Source: Epinephelus fuscoguttatus
Taxonomy: Eukaryota > Chordata > Actinopteri > Perciformes > Serranidae
Assembly: GCF_011397635.1 (NCBI RefSeq)
Contig: NC_064753.1
Coordinates: forward strand, 42,156,322 to 42,220,321
Reading direction: 5' to 3'
Length of the DNA: 64,000 nucleotides
Under the pieces are notes generated by a model, which saw only the letters and a list, made by a program, of their open reading frames with translations, searched no databases and was not told the origin of the DNA. Numbering within the stretch: the stretch's first letter is position 1; each line of letters opens with the position of its first letter. Positions 1 through 27,716 of this stretch are shown in pieces. The translations under genes were made by a program, and so were the position numbers.

Positions 1-39
1 GAAGCAGAGAGACAGAGGCGCCTTTAAACCGGAGTAAAG

Positions 40-15931
<15,892 letters not shown>

Positions 15932-16656
15932 CACCAAACACTGTGAGTGACTGTGAACGCAACAGAACATATCCGAGGTTTCAGTTCACTTCTACTCAAC
16001 TGTAAATACTGAGAACTGAGCCCTTGACAGAGCTTCGTGTTACCCACAGCATGACCTGTTTACATATTCACTCAGTGAATATACTGTGATTGTTCTGAAT
16101 TCGGGGTCAGAGAAAATGATGGTTGTAGACCTGTAAATGAAATGGTGAAAATGTAAAATATTTGTTTTTGTTCTTCTTTTTAATGCATGCAGCGAACACC
16201 TGCTGGCACACCTCATCTCTGTACACAAAGGGCTTTTCAGCATATTACTACAGCTTATCATACAGCTTAATATAATGTAATGCCTGCTTCTTCTTCTTAA
16301 AGTTCCTCTTTCTAAAAACTGCATTGCGTGTTGTGAGGGGCGGTTAAAGTGTGTTTTCAGTCTGCATTTATTCAGCCCTACTGTGGGGAAGTTTGATCAG
16401 AGTGAAAGGGAAGTAGATTGGAGGGAGACTCGAGAAACATTCTCAGTTTTTGTATCAGTGACTGAAACAGTCACCCAACTTTTAACACGACAGCTGAAAG
16501 CACGTGTGTAACAAAAATGTAAAACCACCAACAACCGTGGCTTAATCTAGGAAAACTCACTTTAGGGCATGATCACGGACACAGCTATGTGGTGCTATTA
16601 CACTCAAGGTAAATCTCACGACGCAGTATTGACCTTCACTACGTTAAGAATCATGT

Positions 16657-17052
16657 AGTCTCGCTCACCAGACCTTTCTAAAGAAAAGAAAGGTCTGGCT
16701 GGGCCGACTCTCATTTTAAGATTGGAGAAAAAAACGCCCCGTCTGCTTGTATTTCTTTCAACCAATCACAATCGTTCTGGGAGGTGCCACAGCAACGGTG
16801 CGCTTGCAAAAATATTGCCGGGGGGAAACAGGTTTTGTAACACGCCCACAAAAATATCGCCTACAGGATGCGAACCATGGCAGAAAAATGGCTACATCCC
16901 CGCAAGATCAAACACCGCAAAAGTTAGTAAAGGACGTGTTGAAAATGGTTGAAAACTGCTACACAACCGAAGGTGGTAGTTGGACTTCAGCGGGTGGCTT
17001 GTTCCGCCCAATGAGAGGCTGATCTATGCAGCGAACTTCCACCCACTCAGAC
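16657..17052. mobile_element. Non-autonomous DNA element with 12-bp flanking repeats
   Basis: A 396-bp unit is bounded by the direct repeat TAAGAATCATGT at 16645-16656 and 17053-17064, which fits a target-site duplication. Near its left end is a strong hairpin, CCAGACCTTTCT / AGAAAGGTCTGG, at about 16669-16699. No transposase frame is present. The superfamily is not resolved; a duplication of 9-12 bp would fit Mutator- or Merlin-like transposition better than Tc1 (TA) or hAT (8 bp). Confidence 0.6.
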
Positions 17053-17605
17053 TAAGAATCATGTGACAACAAGGCCTTGTCATTAAGGCCATGTCCACAT
17101 GTGTGTGGATATTTCATACGATATTTTCCCTTTCCATTATTTATGACCATTTCTGAGATCCATTCTTGAAACAGTGGGCCTTCTACAGCTTTCCACTTTC
17201 TCATTAACATCTGTTCACCGATCAGAATAATTGTCTGTATCCAATTTGCGAGGGGTTTTACACTTTGGTGAGTGGGTTGAGGATTTCCAAGTATGTATAT
17301 ATTTTCCCCTTTCACTTAAAAAAGAAATCTGTCTACTCAACAGTCATTCTACAAAACATTTCAGTCAACACTACAATGCAAAAATGACTCCAAACGCTCG
17401 CCGGGCTAGTAAGACGGACGACGGCTACATCAGTGATAAGTCAGATACAAGAAGAATGATGCAAAACGTTGTTTCTGGTGGATTTTAATCTGCAGACATT
17501 GAGGTGGACAAAATAGCACCTTCTTTTTTTTCATGAAGAGGTTCAGCAATACTAAGATGTAAAGTAGTCATTAGACCAAGCAGTGCAAGGAAAATGTAAA
17601 AGAAC

Positions 17606-18329
17606 TAGGGATGCTCGATAATATTGGCATGTCATCGGTGTCGGCCGATATTGGCTTTAAGATGAAATATCGGAATTGGCCAGCATGCTTTTAAAAATGT
17701 ACGTGAATTCCACCAGAGATAAAAACTCATAATTGTACCATTTTCATATGGTTCTAAGAAAACTCTGCGTCCTGGCTGTCTTCCCCACATGGAGGCCTCC
17801 TACTGACGTAACGGCTTGCCTAACATCCCCCCTAATGTAACATAGGCTATAACGTTATATATGACAACACAGCATCCAGTCGCTAATGGCTAACATTAGC
17901 CTACTGTAGCATAGCCTCTGAAACATTAACGTTATCTTCCTTGTGCGTTTCCACTTAGTAGTAACCTTAACGCTACTATCTAACTTTAGCACTGTAACCT
18001 TATTCTAAAACTCATCAGTCATCACCGACTCAGGTTGAGTTTTAAAACTCCGGGGTTGCGTTTGACTGTCTTGGTTGTAATGTTACACTTGCTCTCCTCT
18101 TCTGTGTATCTTACGTTACCATGCCAACGCCTGTGTCTATCATAGATGTAATGAGGACGTAATGGAGGAGGGGGGAGTAGGCCTTTGGAGGGAGGCGGGA
18201 GTTGTGGATGTTCAGATTTTTTCTAAGTGCTGTGTTAAATGCAGGAAAGGTAAGAGTAGCTTTAAATGAGTTGTTACGCATTAGCAAATATTGGCATATT
18301 AGCAAATTATCCAATATCGTGCATCCCTA
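17606..18329. mobile_element. hAT-like non-autonomous element
   Basis: The left end TAGGGATGCTCGATAATATT is an imperfect inverted match to the right end AATATCGTGCATCCCTA. The adjacent 8-mers (AAAAGAAC and AAACAAAC) match at 6 of 8 positions, compatible with an old 8-bp hAT target duplication. CGGTGTCGGCCGATATTGG near the left end is typical of fish elements of this type. No intact coding region is present. Confidence 0.6.
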
Positions 18330-18443
18330 AAACAAACCAGTGGTCCACCATTGTTGTTTTTTGCACATGCTCATTACACAAAGCAACAGTGGGCATGTGC
18401 GAACTGAGGAGATGGCATTTATTATTTTTCTTTTATTTTTTTT

Positions 18444-18620
18444 CTGGGGTGCCAGTTAGGTTTTACCTGAAGTCGTTTTTTTGACATTCTTCTTGTTTTT
18501 GAGTGGTTGTTAAGTTTTATGCTTACTCATCCTTTGTGTGGGTTTTGAAGTGAGAGAAAACGTGTGACTTGACTCAAACAAAAAGACTTTTTGTCAGGCA
18601 AAACCTGACTGGCACCCTAG
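18444..18620. mobile_element. 177-bp MITE with inverted ends
   Basis: The left end CTGGGGTGCCAGTTAGGTTT(T)ACCTGA pairs with the right end TCAGGCAAAACCTGACTGGCACCCTAG as imperfect terminal inverted repeats of about 27 bp. It is flanked by T-rich sequence on the left and A-rich sequence on the right. It is too short to encode a protein. Confidence 0.7.
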
Positions 18621-19643
18621 AAAAAAAACAAAATAAAAATAATAAAATAAAATAAATAACTAAATAAAGTCTCTCTGACTAAAGGAAATAAAACTGTCAC
18701 ACATTGTGTCCCCAACACCCTGTTTTACACGTCCACATGGACCCAAAGTATTGACGAGATTTAAAAAATGTGCACCTTAGAAGGTGTTTTCAAAAATCTC
18801 TTTTTTAGTCATTTAAAACTTCCTTTGTGTGTGGACGAGAGCCCAAAACATTGAGGAAAATATCAGTTTTTCAGAATATCTGTACACATGTAGGCAGGGC
18901 CTGAGGGTTGGTTTGTGCTCCTTCAAACTTAGTTCTTACAAAGTCTTGTCTGACCACGTCGTAAATCAAAGGTGTTTGTAGTTGTTCCAAACAGCTACGC
19001 TGTGTCTCTGACTGTTTCATTCATCTTTGTGATGTTTGCGTCAGGGCAGTGCTATATGAATAAATATCACCAGGCAGAGTGGCGACACCAGCCACACTCT
19101 GCGGCAGCTCTCACACATTGAACACACTGTAGACAGTTATGACTGAATCATGTCACCACAGAAGCACATGGACATTTCCAGATAAACTTACCAGCATCTT
19201 TGTTAGTATTACTATTGTTGTTGTTACACACTGATGTCAAGTCTTACACTGTTGTGGCTCCACAGCAGCAGTCCTTTCTGTCCTGCGGGGAACTTCAGGC
19301 TCTGCACTTTCTGTTTCTGTGGCCTTAAAAAAATCTCTTTATAACCTGAGAGTTACATCCAGTTTAGGCCATAACTGGTTGCAGAGAGAGAGCATACTGC
19401 ATTCCATCAGGCCTAGTGACATCAGCAGATCGACCTCAGTTTAGTCCTCAGTTTAACCCAGTTATCTAAAGCACAGTTTGGAGGGCAAACCTTTAACCTA
19501 TTGCTCTTACCACACTCGTGCATACATATTGTAGACTGTGTAAATGGTGCACTGAGTTTAACAGAAATGATTAGAATGGACATTTTGAGTGTGTTTGCCT
19601 TTGTGTTTTAAATCAGTGGTTCGCCACCTGAAGCTCTTTAAGG

Positions 19644-19907
19644 CAGTGGATCCCAACTGGTCCAGCCACAGGGTCCAGATTTCTCCTTAGTCTTCTTAGT
19701 TCAAGGTCCACACAATCTTTTCTTGTAAGTTCCTGGATAACGTGTCTAACTTCTTCTGGACTCTAAAACCTACTTGAATAATATGGGAAAGAGCCATTTG
19801 GCTGATCTGTGTATAACTCATAAACATATGCAACAGCTGGTGATCGCTCACAAGTAGTTACATGCTTTATTTTGAAGGGTCATCAGCCAAAAATTTGGAA
19901 AGCACTG
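19644..19907. mobile_element. hAT-type MITE, older copy
   Basis: It starts CAGTGGATCCCAACTGGTCC, ends TTTGGAAAGCACTG, and shares GGTCCAGATTTCTCCTTAGT and TTCAAGGTCCACACA with the element at 29697. The flanking 8-mers no longer match. Confidence 0.6.
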
Positions 19908-20474
19908 TTCAAGATAAAGTAACTGGGTTAAACTGGGCAACTGTTTTACTGGTGTGTAAAATGATACAGGACATGGGAATGATGAGCAGAACCATGAAAA
20001 TAAAATCGAGCTTATGAAAAGAATTTAAGGAATTGTATGTGTGTGTATTTATAAGCGTTCTTTTGTTTCTGCTGTAATCATATTTATGAATATGGACTGG
20101 ACTGATGCACTTAAATTTGACTGTTTTGTTTTTGGTGACACTAAATATGTATTTTAATGCCAGGTGTAAATAGGGTTAATGCTGTATAAAATAACTGCCA
20201 TTTTTGCATGAAGTGAACACATACTGTACTTTCACACAGTAATGACGTCAGTTTTTGTAACTATTTGTATTATTATACATCTGATGGTTTTATAGTCCTG
20301 TATCATGGTATCCCAACATAAATGCCCAAACGAACAGCCAGAATAAATGTTGGCTTTTGACATTTCTGCAAACTAGAGACAACCATTTCATTTCAATCAG
20401 GAGAGACTCGTTCTGAGAAAAAGAATATTTATTTACATCTGCACATAAGAAATGTGGAAAGTCTTTCGAGCCCC

Positions 20475-20640
20475 CATGGAGTCTAGATGCTGGTGGTGGT
20501 GATGAGATGAGATGAAGAGAGAGCTGAGGATCTGGGTCTGTCCCAAACTCCCTGTTTTTGTTGGTCTTGAACAGTTGTCTCTGATGTCGTCTGCTGCTTG
20601 ACAGCTGTCTCGCCTCAGTATCACACCATCACCTCCTTCT
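20475..20640. repeat. Dispersed repeat, second copy
   Basis: GAGTCTAGATGCTGGTGGTG and a following GATGAGATGAGATGA run resemble 6290-6340 in ankdd1a intron 3. It is probably part of a fish transposon; the family is not identified. Confidence 0.4.
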
Positions 20641-21202
20641 CCTGATTGGACATTCGGCTCATTTACATGTAATCTGAACTACATCACTTCAGACATGTTG
20701 ATATGATTTGTATGGAACGTGCAAATGCAGCACATCTTTGGTTGATGGAAACGTACAATGCCAACATTTTACTCTGGCGACTGAATGCACCTTGTATGTT
20801 AAGAGTTTTGTTGTCAAGCAGCTGAGTTTTAAATCAAATGTGTAGGAAGAGTATAAATATGAGCTGTGTTTGCATGAGTTGAAAACATTTTCTGCGCAGA
20901 CACCTTTTTAAAAGCGCAGCTGGTCCTTGAACCCCTCACAAGATGAGTGATTGTTGTGTAAAGATTGCTTTTTCAAGATCAATGCAATAACTACATTTTC
21001 TGCACCAATGCAAATTTCTTATTATTCATGTATAAACTTTCAATGCAGCTGTGTACATAACATGATCAATAAAAACTCCACTTTGAAAACAAATGTCCTC
21101 ATTGCCATTTTTACCCACAAATCTGGACCTTCAGCGACGTTCACTAAAAACAAACAGAAATGTTCTGATAGGTCTGCTGTTGATTTAATTTGCACCTTTG
21201 AC

Positions 21203-21567
21203 AAAAAAAAGTCACAGTAGTATGTTGTCAAAAATCAAGTAAAAAAGTAAAAGAGTACTGACTTTTTCATGATTTTTGTTGGCATACTATACTATGACTT
21301 TCTTTTTTAGTAGTTTTTGACAACACTATACTATGAGGTTTTTCATGGTTTTTGTCGACATACTTTTTTCATGATTTTTGACGACATACTATACTATGAC
21401 TTTTTTCATGATTTCTGATGACATACTATACTATGACTTTTTTTAACGTGATTTTAGATGACATACTATACTATGACTTTTTTTCATGATTTTTGATGAC
21501 ATACTATACTATGACTTTTTTTCAGGATTTTTGACGACATACTATACTATGACTTTTTTTTTTACGT
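21203..21567. repeat. AT-rich minisatellite array, left part
   Basis: About eight units of 37-40 bp share the core GACATACTATACTATGAC followed by a T run and CATGATTTTTGA or ACGTGATTTTAGA. The first unit (21203-21249) is in inverted orientation relative to the rest. The array runs directly into the LINE insertion at 21568. Confidence 0.92.
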
Positions 21568-21601
21568 TTACACGGTAACAGACATTGGAACGGACACGAC
21601 T

Positions 21602-24600
21602 ATGACTTGGATCTGTGACTCAGTGAAGGATAGGGGCACGGACCTATCCACCAGTGCTAGAATTAGCAGCAGTCAGGGCAAGGTGAGCGCATCTGTAGAG
21701 GATAAAAGTAGCACAGTTGAGAACAAGATGCTTCAGGTTTGTCCTTGCGGCTGGCAGAAAGTAACATCAGTGAGAGGCCTCAGAACTCATCAGGGAAAGA
21801 AGAAGTGTGTGGCAAAGAAAGGGCAGAGTAGCCGCATTGATCAGTACTTCCTAAGAAGTCAGTCGAGTCAGTCGGATGAAGTCCAGCGGCAGGTAGAAAA
21901 CCACAGTTCGCAGGATATCAGTAACGCTGCCACTGAGGAGGAGGGGGTAGTAAGAGAAGATGCAGGTGACACTGAGGCCAGTATGCTAGCCAGAGAGAGA
22001 ACCATGGAGCAAAAGGTTAGAGTTAGATGGCCTAGAGCAAATGACAGTAAAGAATGGGAGATAGTTAATAGAGATTTGTCAGTAATCTTGAGTAGGCTTA
22101 GAGGAAATGCAATGGAAAGGTTAGAAAAGATGGGAGATATAATGTATTCATATGGTGTAGAGAGGTTTGGGGTGCATGAGAGAAAGAGGAGTGAGAGGGT
22201 ACAGTCAGGTAAGTCTAGGCGGCAGAGAGAAATAGAGAAGTTAGGAGACAGTTAAGAAAGCAGTGGAAAAAGGCTACAGAAGAAGAAAGGGAGGGAATTA
22301 AGGTGTTGCAAGAGGAGTTGAGAAGCAGGCTAGCAGTTCTTAGAAGGGCAGAGCATCTCAGGAAAAAGAGGAGGAAGAAGGAATATGCTAGGACAGGTTT
22401 TTTCAGGGACCCTTTTAAGTTTGTTAAAGGATTGTTCAGCCAGGAAAAGGGAGGGCAGCTTAAAGCAGAAAGGCTAGAGGTTGAAGAATATTTGAGAAAC
22501 ACATATTCAGATTTGGAGAAGAATAGGATAGTAGGTTTCCCACCTGATATCCCTCCATTAGGAGGGATAGAGCATGAGATGGATGTCAGGCCACCTAGGT
22601 GGAAGGAAGTTCAGGAGGTGGTCAGGCGTGCAAAGGCTTCTTCGGCCCCAGGGCCTAATGGAGTCCCCTACCGGGTTTATAAAAGTGCGCCTGATACCCT
22701 TAAATTTTTGTGGAAACAGCTAAGAATAGTTTGGGAAAAACAAATTATACCAAGAGCATGGCGTAGGGCAGGGGGTGTCCTCATTCCTAAGGAGAAGGAG
22801 TCTGTGGACCTTAGCCAGTTCCGGATGATTTCTCTCTTGAATTTGGAGGGAAGATTTTCTTTAGTGTAGTAGCGCAGAGACTAGCTAGTTACTTAGAAAG
22901 GAATAGCTTAATAGATACCATGGTGCAGAAGGCAGGAATACCAGGTTTTTCAGGGTGTTTAGAGCATACTAGCATGATCTGGCACCAGATTCAGGCAGCG
23001 AAGATTAACAAAAGGGACCTACACGTAGTATTTTTAGATCTTGCAAATGCATTTGGTTCAGTTCCGCACAGCCTCATTTGGAGTGCGTTTGACTACTTCA
23101 GAGTGCCACAGGTAGTTGTTAACTTAGTGAAAGCATACTTTCAGGATATTAGGTTGTGTCTAAGTACAGCAGGTTTCACAACAGGTTGGCAGAGGCTAGA
23201 AATAGGCATCATGGCAGGGTGTACAATTTCTCCGTTAGCATTTACTATGGCAATGGAAGTAATCATCAGGGCTTCTAAGTGGGTGGTAGGTGGGGAGAGA
23301 TGGCAGAATGGGTTGCATCTTCCACCAGTTAGGGCTTACATGGATGACATGACACTGGTGACCACAACAATGCCATGTACAAAGAGGCTACTAGAGAAGG
23401 TAAATAAGAACCTCAAGTGGGCCAGCATGAAAATCAAGCCTAGTAAATCTAGAAGCATCTCGATATGTAGAGGGAAATTAAGTGATAGGAAGTTTGTCAT
23501 AGATGACGAGGACATCCCAACAATTAGGGAAAAGTCAGTAAAGAGCTTAGGTAGGTTGTACAATGTAGAGTTGAATGATAAGGAACAGGTGGTGAAATTT
23601 AGAAAGATGTGGCTGAAGGATTGGATAGAATAGATAAATCAGAACTTCCAGGAAAGTTGAAGTTGTGGTGTTTGCAATTTGGGCTATATCCTAGGTTAAT
23701 ATGGCCACTGTCAATTTATGAAATTCCAATAACTGTTGTGGAGAGAATTGAAAGGTTGGTTAGCTCCTACATTAGGAAGTGGTTGGGCGCTCCTAGATGC
23801 CTAAATAGTGTTGCATTGTATGGAAAAGGGATACTTCAGCTGCCAGTAACTAGTTTAACAGAGGAATTTAAATGTACCAAGGTCAGGACAGAGCTCTTGT
23901 TAGCTGGGAGTAAGGATGTGGTAGTTAGGAGTGTGGTTCCAAATCCAACCAAGGAGGAAGTGGAACCCAAGATCGGCAGTTCAGGAGGCAGAGGCAGCTC
24001 TTAGACATGCAGAGATTGTAGGTAATGTTCAGTTTGGCCGGGGAGGCCTGGGGCTTGGCTCAGGTAAACCGGTATGGAATACAGCAGGCCTCAAAGATAA
24101 AAGAAAGCTGGTTGTAGAACAGATACGCAGACAGGAAGAGATAGTAAGGGGTGCAAAGGTAGTGGCCCAGGCTAAACAGGGACAGTGGTTGAATTGGGAA
24201 AGTGTAGAGAAGAGGAAGCTTAGTTGGAGGGACCTGTGGAGTATGGAGGAGAATCGTATTAGATTCCTGATAGGGGCTACATACGATGTCTTACCAACCC
24301 CCCAGAACCTAAAACTGTGGGTAAATGAGGACCCGTCATGCCCATTGTGTTCACCGCAACTTTAAAGCATATTTTGTCAGGTTGCAAAGTTAGCTTGTCA
24401 CAAGGCCGATATACATGGCGACATAATCAGGTGTTGAAATGTTTAGCTGCAGGCATTGAAGGGAAAGCGAAGACAGGTGAATTCAGAAGGTGTTAAGGAT
24501 AGGAGTTTAGTAATTCAGTTTGTCCGTGAGGGAGAGAAATACAGAAGGGATAAGTTAGTGAGGAGGCAAGGGTGTGGCCGCCTAGAAGGTGCTTGTGATT

Positions 24601-25010
24601 GGGAAATGCAAGTAGATTTAGGGGGAAAGCTTGTTGTTCCTCAGGAAATAGTCTGTACCAGGCAGAGGCCTGACTTAGTGTTGTGGTCAGTGAGTCAACA
24701 GATAGTTTATTTCATCGAGCTGACAGTTCCTTGGGAAGACTCAGTGGAAGAAGCATATGAAAGAAAAAAGCTTAGATATGCAGACTTAGGAGCAGAAGCT
24801 GAGCAGCGAGGATGGAAGACTAGGATTTGTCCAGTGGAAGTGGGGTGTAGGGGATTCATAGCAAGATCAACTGTCTCACTCCTGGGAACTGGAGTGGGGA
24901 CAGAGTTTGAGGAAGACAGTGAGGAAATGTCAGATGAAGCAATTAAATGCAGCCAGTTTATCTATTACAGAAGAAATAATGTCAGCTGGGGCCAGCAGGG
25001 GAACTACTAA
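21602..25010 (+). pseudogene. LINE polyprotein (zinc finger, RT, RLE endonuclease), frameshifted
   Basis: Residues about 42-64 of the first block form a C-x-C-x13-H-x5-C type finger (CPCGWQKVTSVRGLRTHQGKKKC). Reverse transcriptase motifs follow: APGPNGVPYRVYK (22650), FLDLANAFGSVPH (23030), MAGCTISPLAF (23210) and YMDD at 23337-23348, so both catalytic Asp regions are kept. Then comes the SLGRLYNVEL region, a CCHC knuckle (CPLC at about 24340, HILSGC at about 24370) and an endonuclease core RPDLVLW-x-VYFIELTVPWE with RKKLRY. The reading frame is broken near 22230, 22850, 23610, 23970, 24360 and 24450, at least six lesions. The protein is therefore not expressed intact from this copy. The copy must once have been active because every domain is recognisable. 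Confidence 0.88.
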
Positions 25011-25063
25011 GCAGGGCACATAACTCCTTGAGATCAGGTGGAGAGATCCACTTCCTGTCAGGA

Positions 25064-25632
25064 GAAATCCAGGAAGAGGAAGTATTTAAGTGTGGGAGTG
25101 GCCTATTGGAATCCATTTTGTTTGAGGCCATGCGGCAAGGTGAGTGTGCTTGCTGATCCTGTAAGTCCAGTTAGCTCCTTTAACTTTAGCTTATATTGTA
25201 GTTATGCTATGTAGTGTGTGAAATAGAGTATGGTGAATGTGACAGGAAAGCTAGTATCAGCATTGCTTCTGCCTGGAGCTCATGTATGGAGCCTGGGTTT
25301 GGTTGAAGATGGCAGTGCTGTTTGGGCTGAGAAAGCCATGTGTATGTAAGGAGGAAATCCAGGAAGAGGAAGGTTATTTAAGTGTGGGAGTGGCCTATCT
25401 GAATCCATTTTGTTTGAGACCATGCTGCAAAGTGAGTGTGTTTGCTGATCCTGTGAGTTCATTTATCTCCTTTAACTTTAGCTTACATTGTAGTTATGCT
25501 ATGTAGCGTGTGAAATAGAGTATGGTGAATGTGCTAGTAAAGGTAGTATCAGCATTGCTTCTGCCTGGAGCTCGCATAAACGGAGCCTGGGTTTGGTTGA
25601 AGGTGGCAGTGCTGTTCTGTTTGGGCTGAGAT
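25064..25632 (+). repeat. Tandem duplication in LINE 3' region
   Basis: GAAATCCAGGAAGAGGAAG starts at 25064 and again at 25354, and similarity continues through TTCTGCCTGGAGCTC and TGGGTTTGGTTGAAG, so two copies of about 290 bp lie in tandem. Beyond it, AGATCACTGTCTAGCCTCCT occurs at 25629 and 25848. Confidence 0.85.
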
Positions 25633-26108
25633 CACTGTCTAGCCTCCTGGAGGTGTCATTGTTGTGAGGGCTCGTCTTGGGAGGTAGACTGTACAGCCTA
25701 ACCCGGCGGGGGAGTGTGATAGCCTAACAAGGCTTCCCTCCCTGGGTCTACCTCCTCTGTGGTAATATAGGTAAGGTAAAGGAGGTTGTTCGGTTAGTGT
25801 GGGGAGCAGTGAGACCTGGCATTAGGGGAGTGTCTCTGGGACGCCAGAGATCACTGTCTAGCCTCCTGGAGGTGTCGTGGGACCAACTAGACGAAACACC
25901 GGTGAAAGGAGGTTCCCACCCGATGACCCCAAAGACATGTTAGTTATCACTGCTCATTGGTCTGTATAGTTAAGCCTTGCCATAATAGTTTGTCGTAGGG
26001 CTTAGGAGGTTATTCACTGAGTGCTGATCCCTTCTTATTTATTTATTTATTTACTTATTTATTTATTTTTTTTTTTTTTTAGAGCACAAACTTCTTGTGT
26101 TTATTTGA

Positions 26109-27617
26109 ATGACTTTTTTTTTTACGTGATTTTAGATGACATACTATACTATGACTTTTTTTCATGATTTTTGACGACATACTATACTATGACTTTTTTC
26201 ATGATTTTTGATGACATACTATACTATGACTTTTTTTCATGGTTTTTGACGACATGCTATACTATGACTTTTTCATGATTTTTGACGACATACTATACTA
26301 TGACTTTTTTTTACGTGATTTTAGACGACATACTATACTATGACATTTTTTCATGATTTTTGACGACATGCTATACTATGACTTTTTTCATGATTTTTGA
26401 CGACATACTATACTATGACTTTTTTTTACGTGATTTTAGATGACATACTATACTATGACATTTTTTCATGATTTTTGACGACATACAATACTATGACTTT
26501 TTTTCATGATTTTTGACGACATGCTATACTATGACTTTTTTTCATGATTTTTGACGACATACTATACTATGACTTTTTTTTTTACGTGATTTTAGATGAC
26601 ATACTATACTATGACTTTTTTTCATGGTTTTTGACAACATGCTATACTATGACTTTTTCATGATTTTTGACGACATACTATACTATGACTTTTTTTTACG
26701 TGATTTTAGACGACATACTATACTATGACTTTTTCATGATTTTTGACGACATGCTATACTATGACTTTTTTTCATGATTTTTGACGACATACTATACTAT
26801 GACATTTTTTCATGATTTTTGACGACATACTATACTATGACTTTTTTTTACGTGATTTTAGATGACATACTATACTATGACATTTTTTCATGGTTTTTGA
26901 CGACATGCTATACTATGACTTTTTCATGATTTTTGACGACATACTATACTATGACTTTTTTTTTTATGTGATTTTAGATGACATACTATGCTATGACTTT
27001 TTCATGATTTTTGACGACATGCTATACTATGACTTTTTTTTTTTTACGTGATTTTAGATGACATACTATACTATGACTTTTTCATGATTTTTGACAACAT
27101 ACTATACTATGACATTTTTTCATGGTTTTTGACGACATGCTATACTATGACTTTTTCATGATTTTTGACGACATACTATACTATGACTTTTTTTTTACGT
27201 GATTTTAGATGACATACTATACTATGACTTTTTTTCATGGTTTTTGACGACATGCTATACTATCTTTTTCATGATTTTTGACAACATACTATACTATGAC
27301 TTTTTTTTTTACGTGATTTTAGATGACATACTATACTATGACATTTTTCCATGGTTTTTGACGACATACTATACTATGACTTTTTTTTTATGTGATTTTA
27401 GATGACATACTATACTATGACTTTTTCATGATTTTTAACGACATACTATACTATGACATTTTTTCATGGTTTTTGACGACATGCTATACTATGACTTTTT
27501 TCCTCATTTTTGGCGACATACTATACTATGACATTTTTTTTACGTGATTTTAGATGACATACTATACTATGACTTTTTTTCATGATTTCTGACGACATGC
27601 TATACTATGACATTTTT
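26109..27617. repeat. AT-rich minisatellite array, right part
   Basis: Roughly 40 units of 37-40 bp. Two unit types are interspersed: type A (CATGATTTTTGACGACAT) and type B (ACGTGATTTTAGATGACAT), both joined to ACTATACTATGAC and a T run of 5-12. Variation among units is mostly in T-run length, GATG/GACG, and CATACT/CATGCT. Confidence 0.93.
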
Positions 27618-27716
27618 TCAAAAATCAGGAAAAAAGTCATAGCATAATATGTCGTCAAAAATCAGGAAAAAAGTAATAGTATAGTATGTCATCAAAAATC
27701 ATGTAAAAAGTCATAG
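27618..27716. repeat. Inverted terminal units of the minisatellite
   Basis: The array switches strand at 27618: three copies of CAAAAATCAxG-x-AAAAAGT-x-ATAG are the reverse complement of the preceding units. The junction makes a palindrome that could extrude a hairpin. Confidence 0.9.

Larger units (their letters stand above)
15932..21202. other. ankdd1a 3' UTR and intergenic repeats
   Basis: The 3' UTR of ankdd1a presumably extends into this stretch; AATAAA occurs at 19999 and 20342. At least four short DNA elements are annotated separately (16657, 17606, 18444, 19644). No further gene is supported. Confidence 0.5.
21568..26108 (+). mobile_element. Near full-length LINE with restriction-like endonuclease, inserted in minisatellite
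   Basis: This 4541-bp insertion has a 5' leader of about 35 bp, a coding region (21602-25010) and a 3' region of about 1.1 kb. It is bounded on both sides by the same 19-mer, ATGAC-T10-ACGT (21549-21567 and 26109-26127), and the right array resumes in register with the left. Domain order is an N-terminal zinc finger, a reverse transcriptase with YMDD, a CCHC knuckle and a PD-(D/E)xK endonuclease. This order places it in the R2/R4/NeSL/Hero group of single-ORF LINEs; the exact clade needs a phylogeny. The 3' region contains a tandem duplication (period about 290 bp) and a 29-bp repeat 219 bp apart. Confidence 0.85.

Noticed and set aside
26109-27716. Regularly spaced repeat that could be mistaken for a CRISPR array
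   Set aside because: Units are adjacent variants of one 37-40 bp sequence with no unique spacers, in a vertebrate genome. It is a minisatellite.
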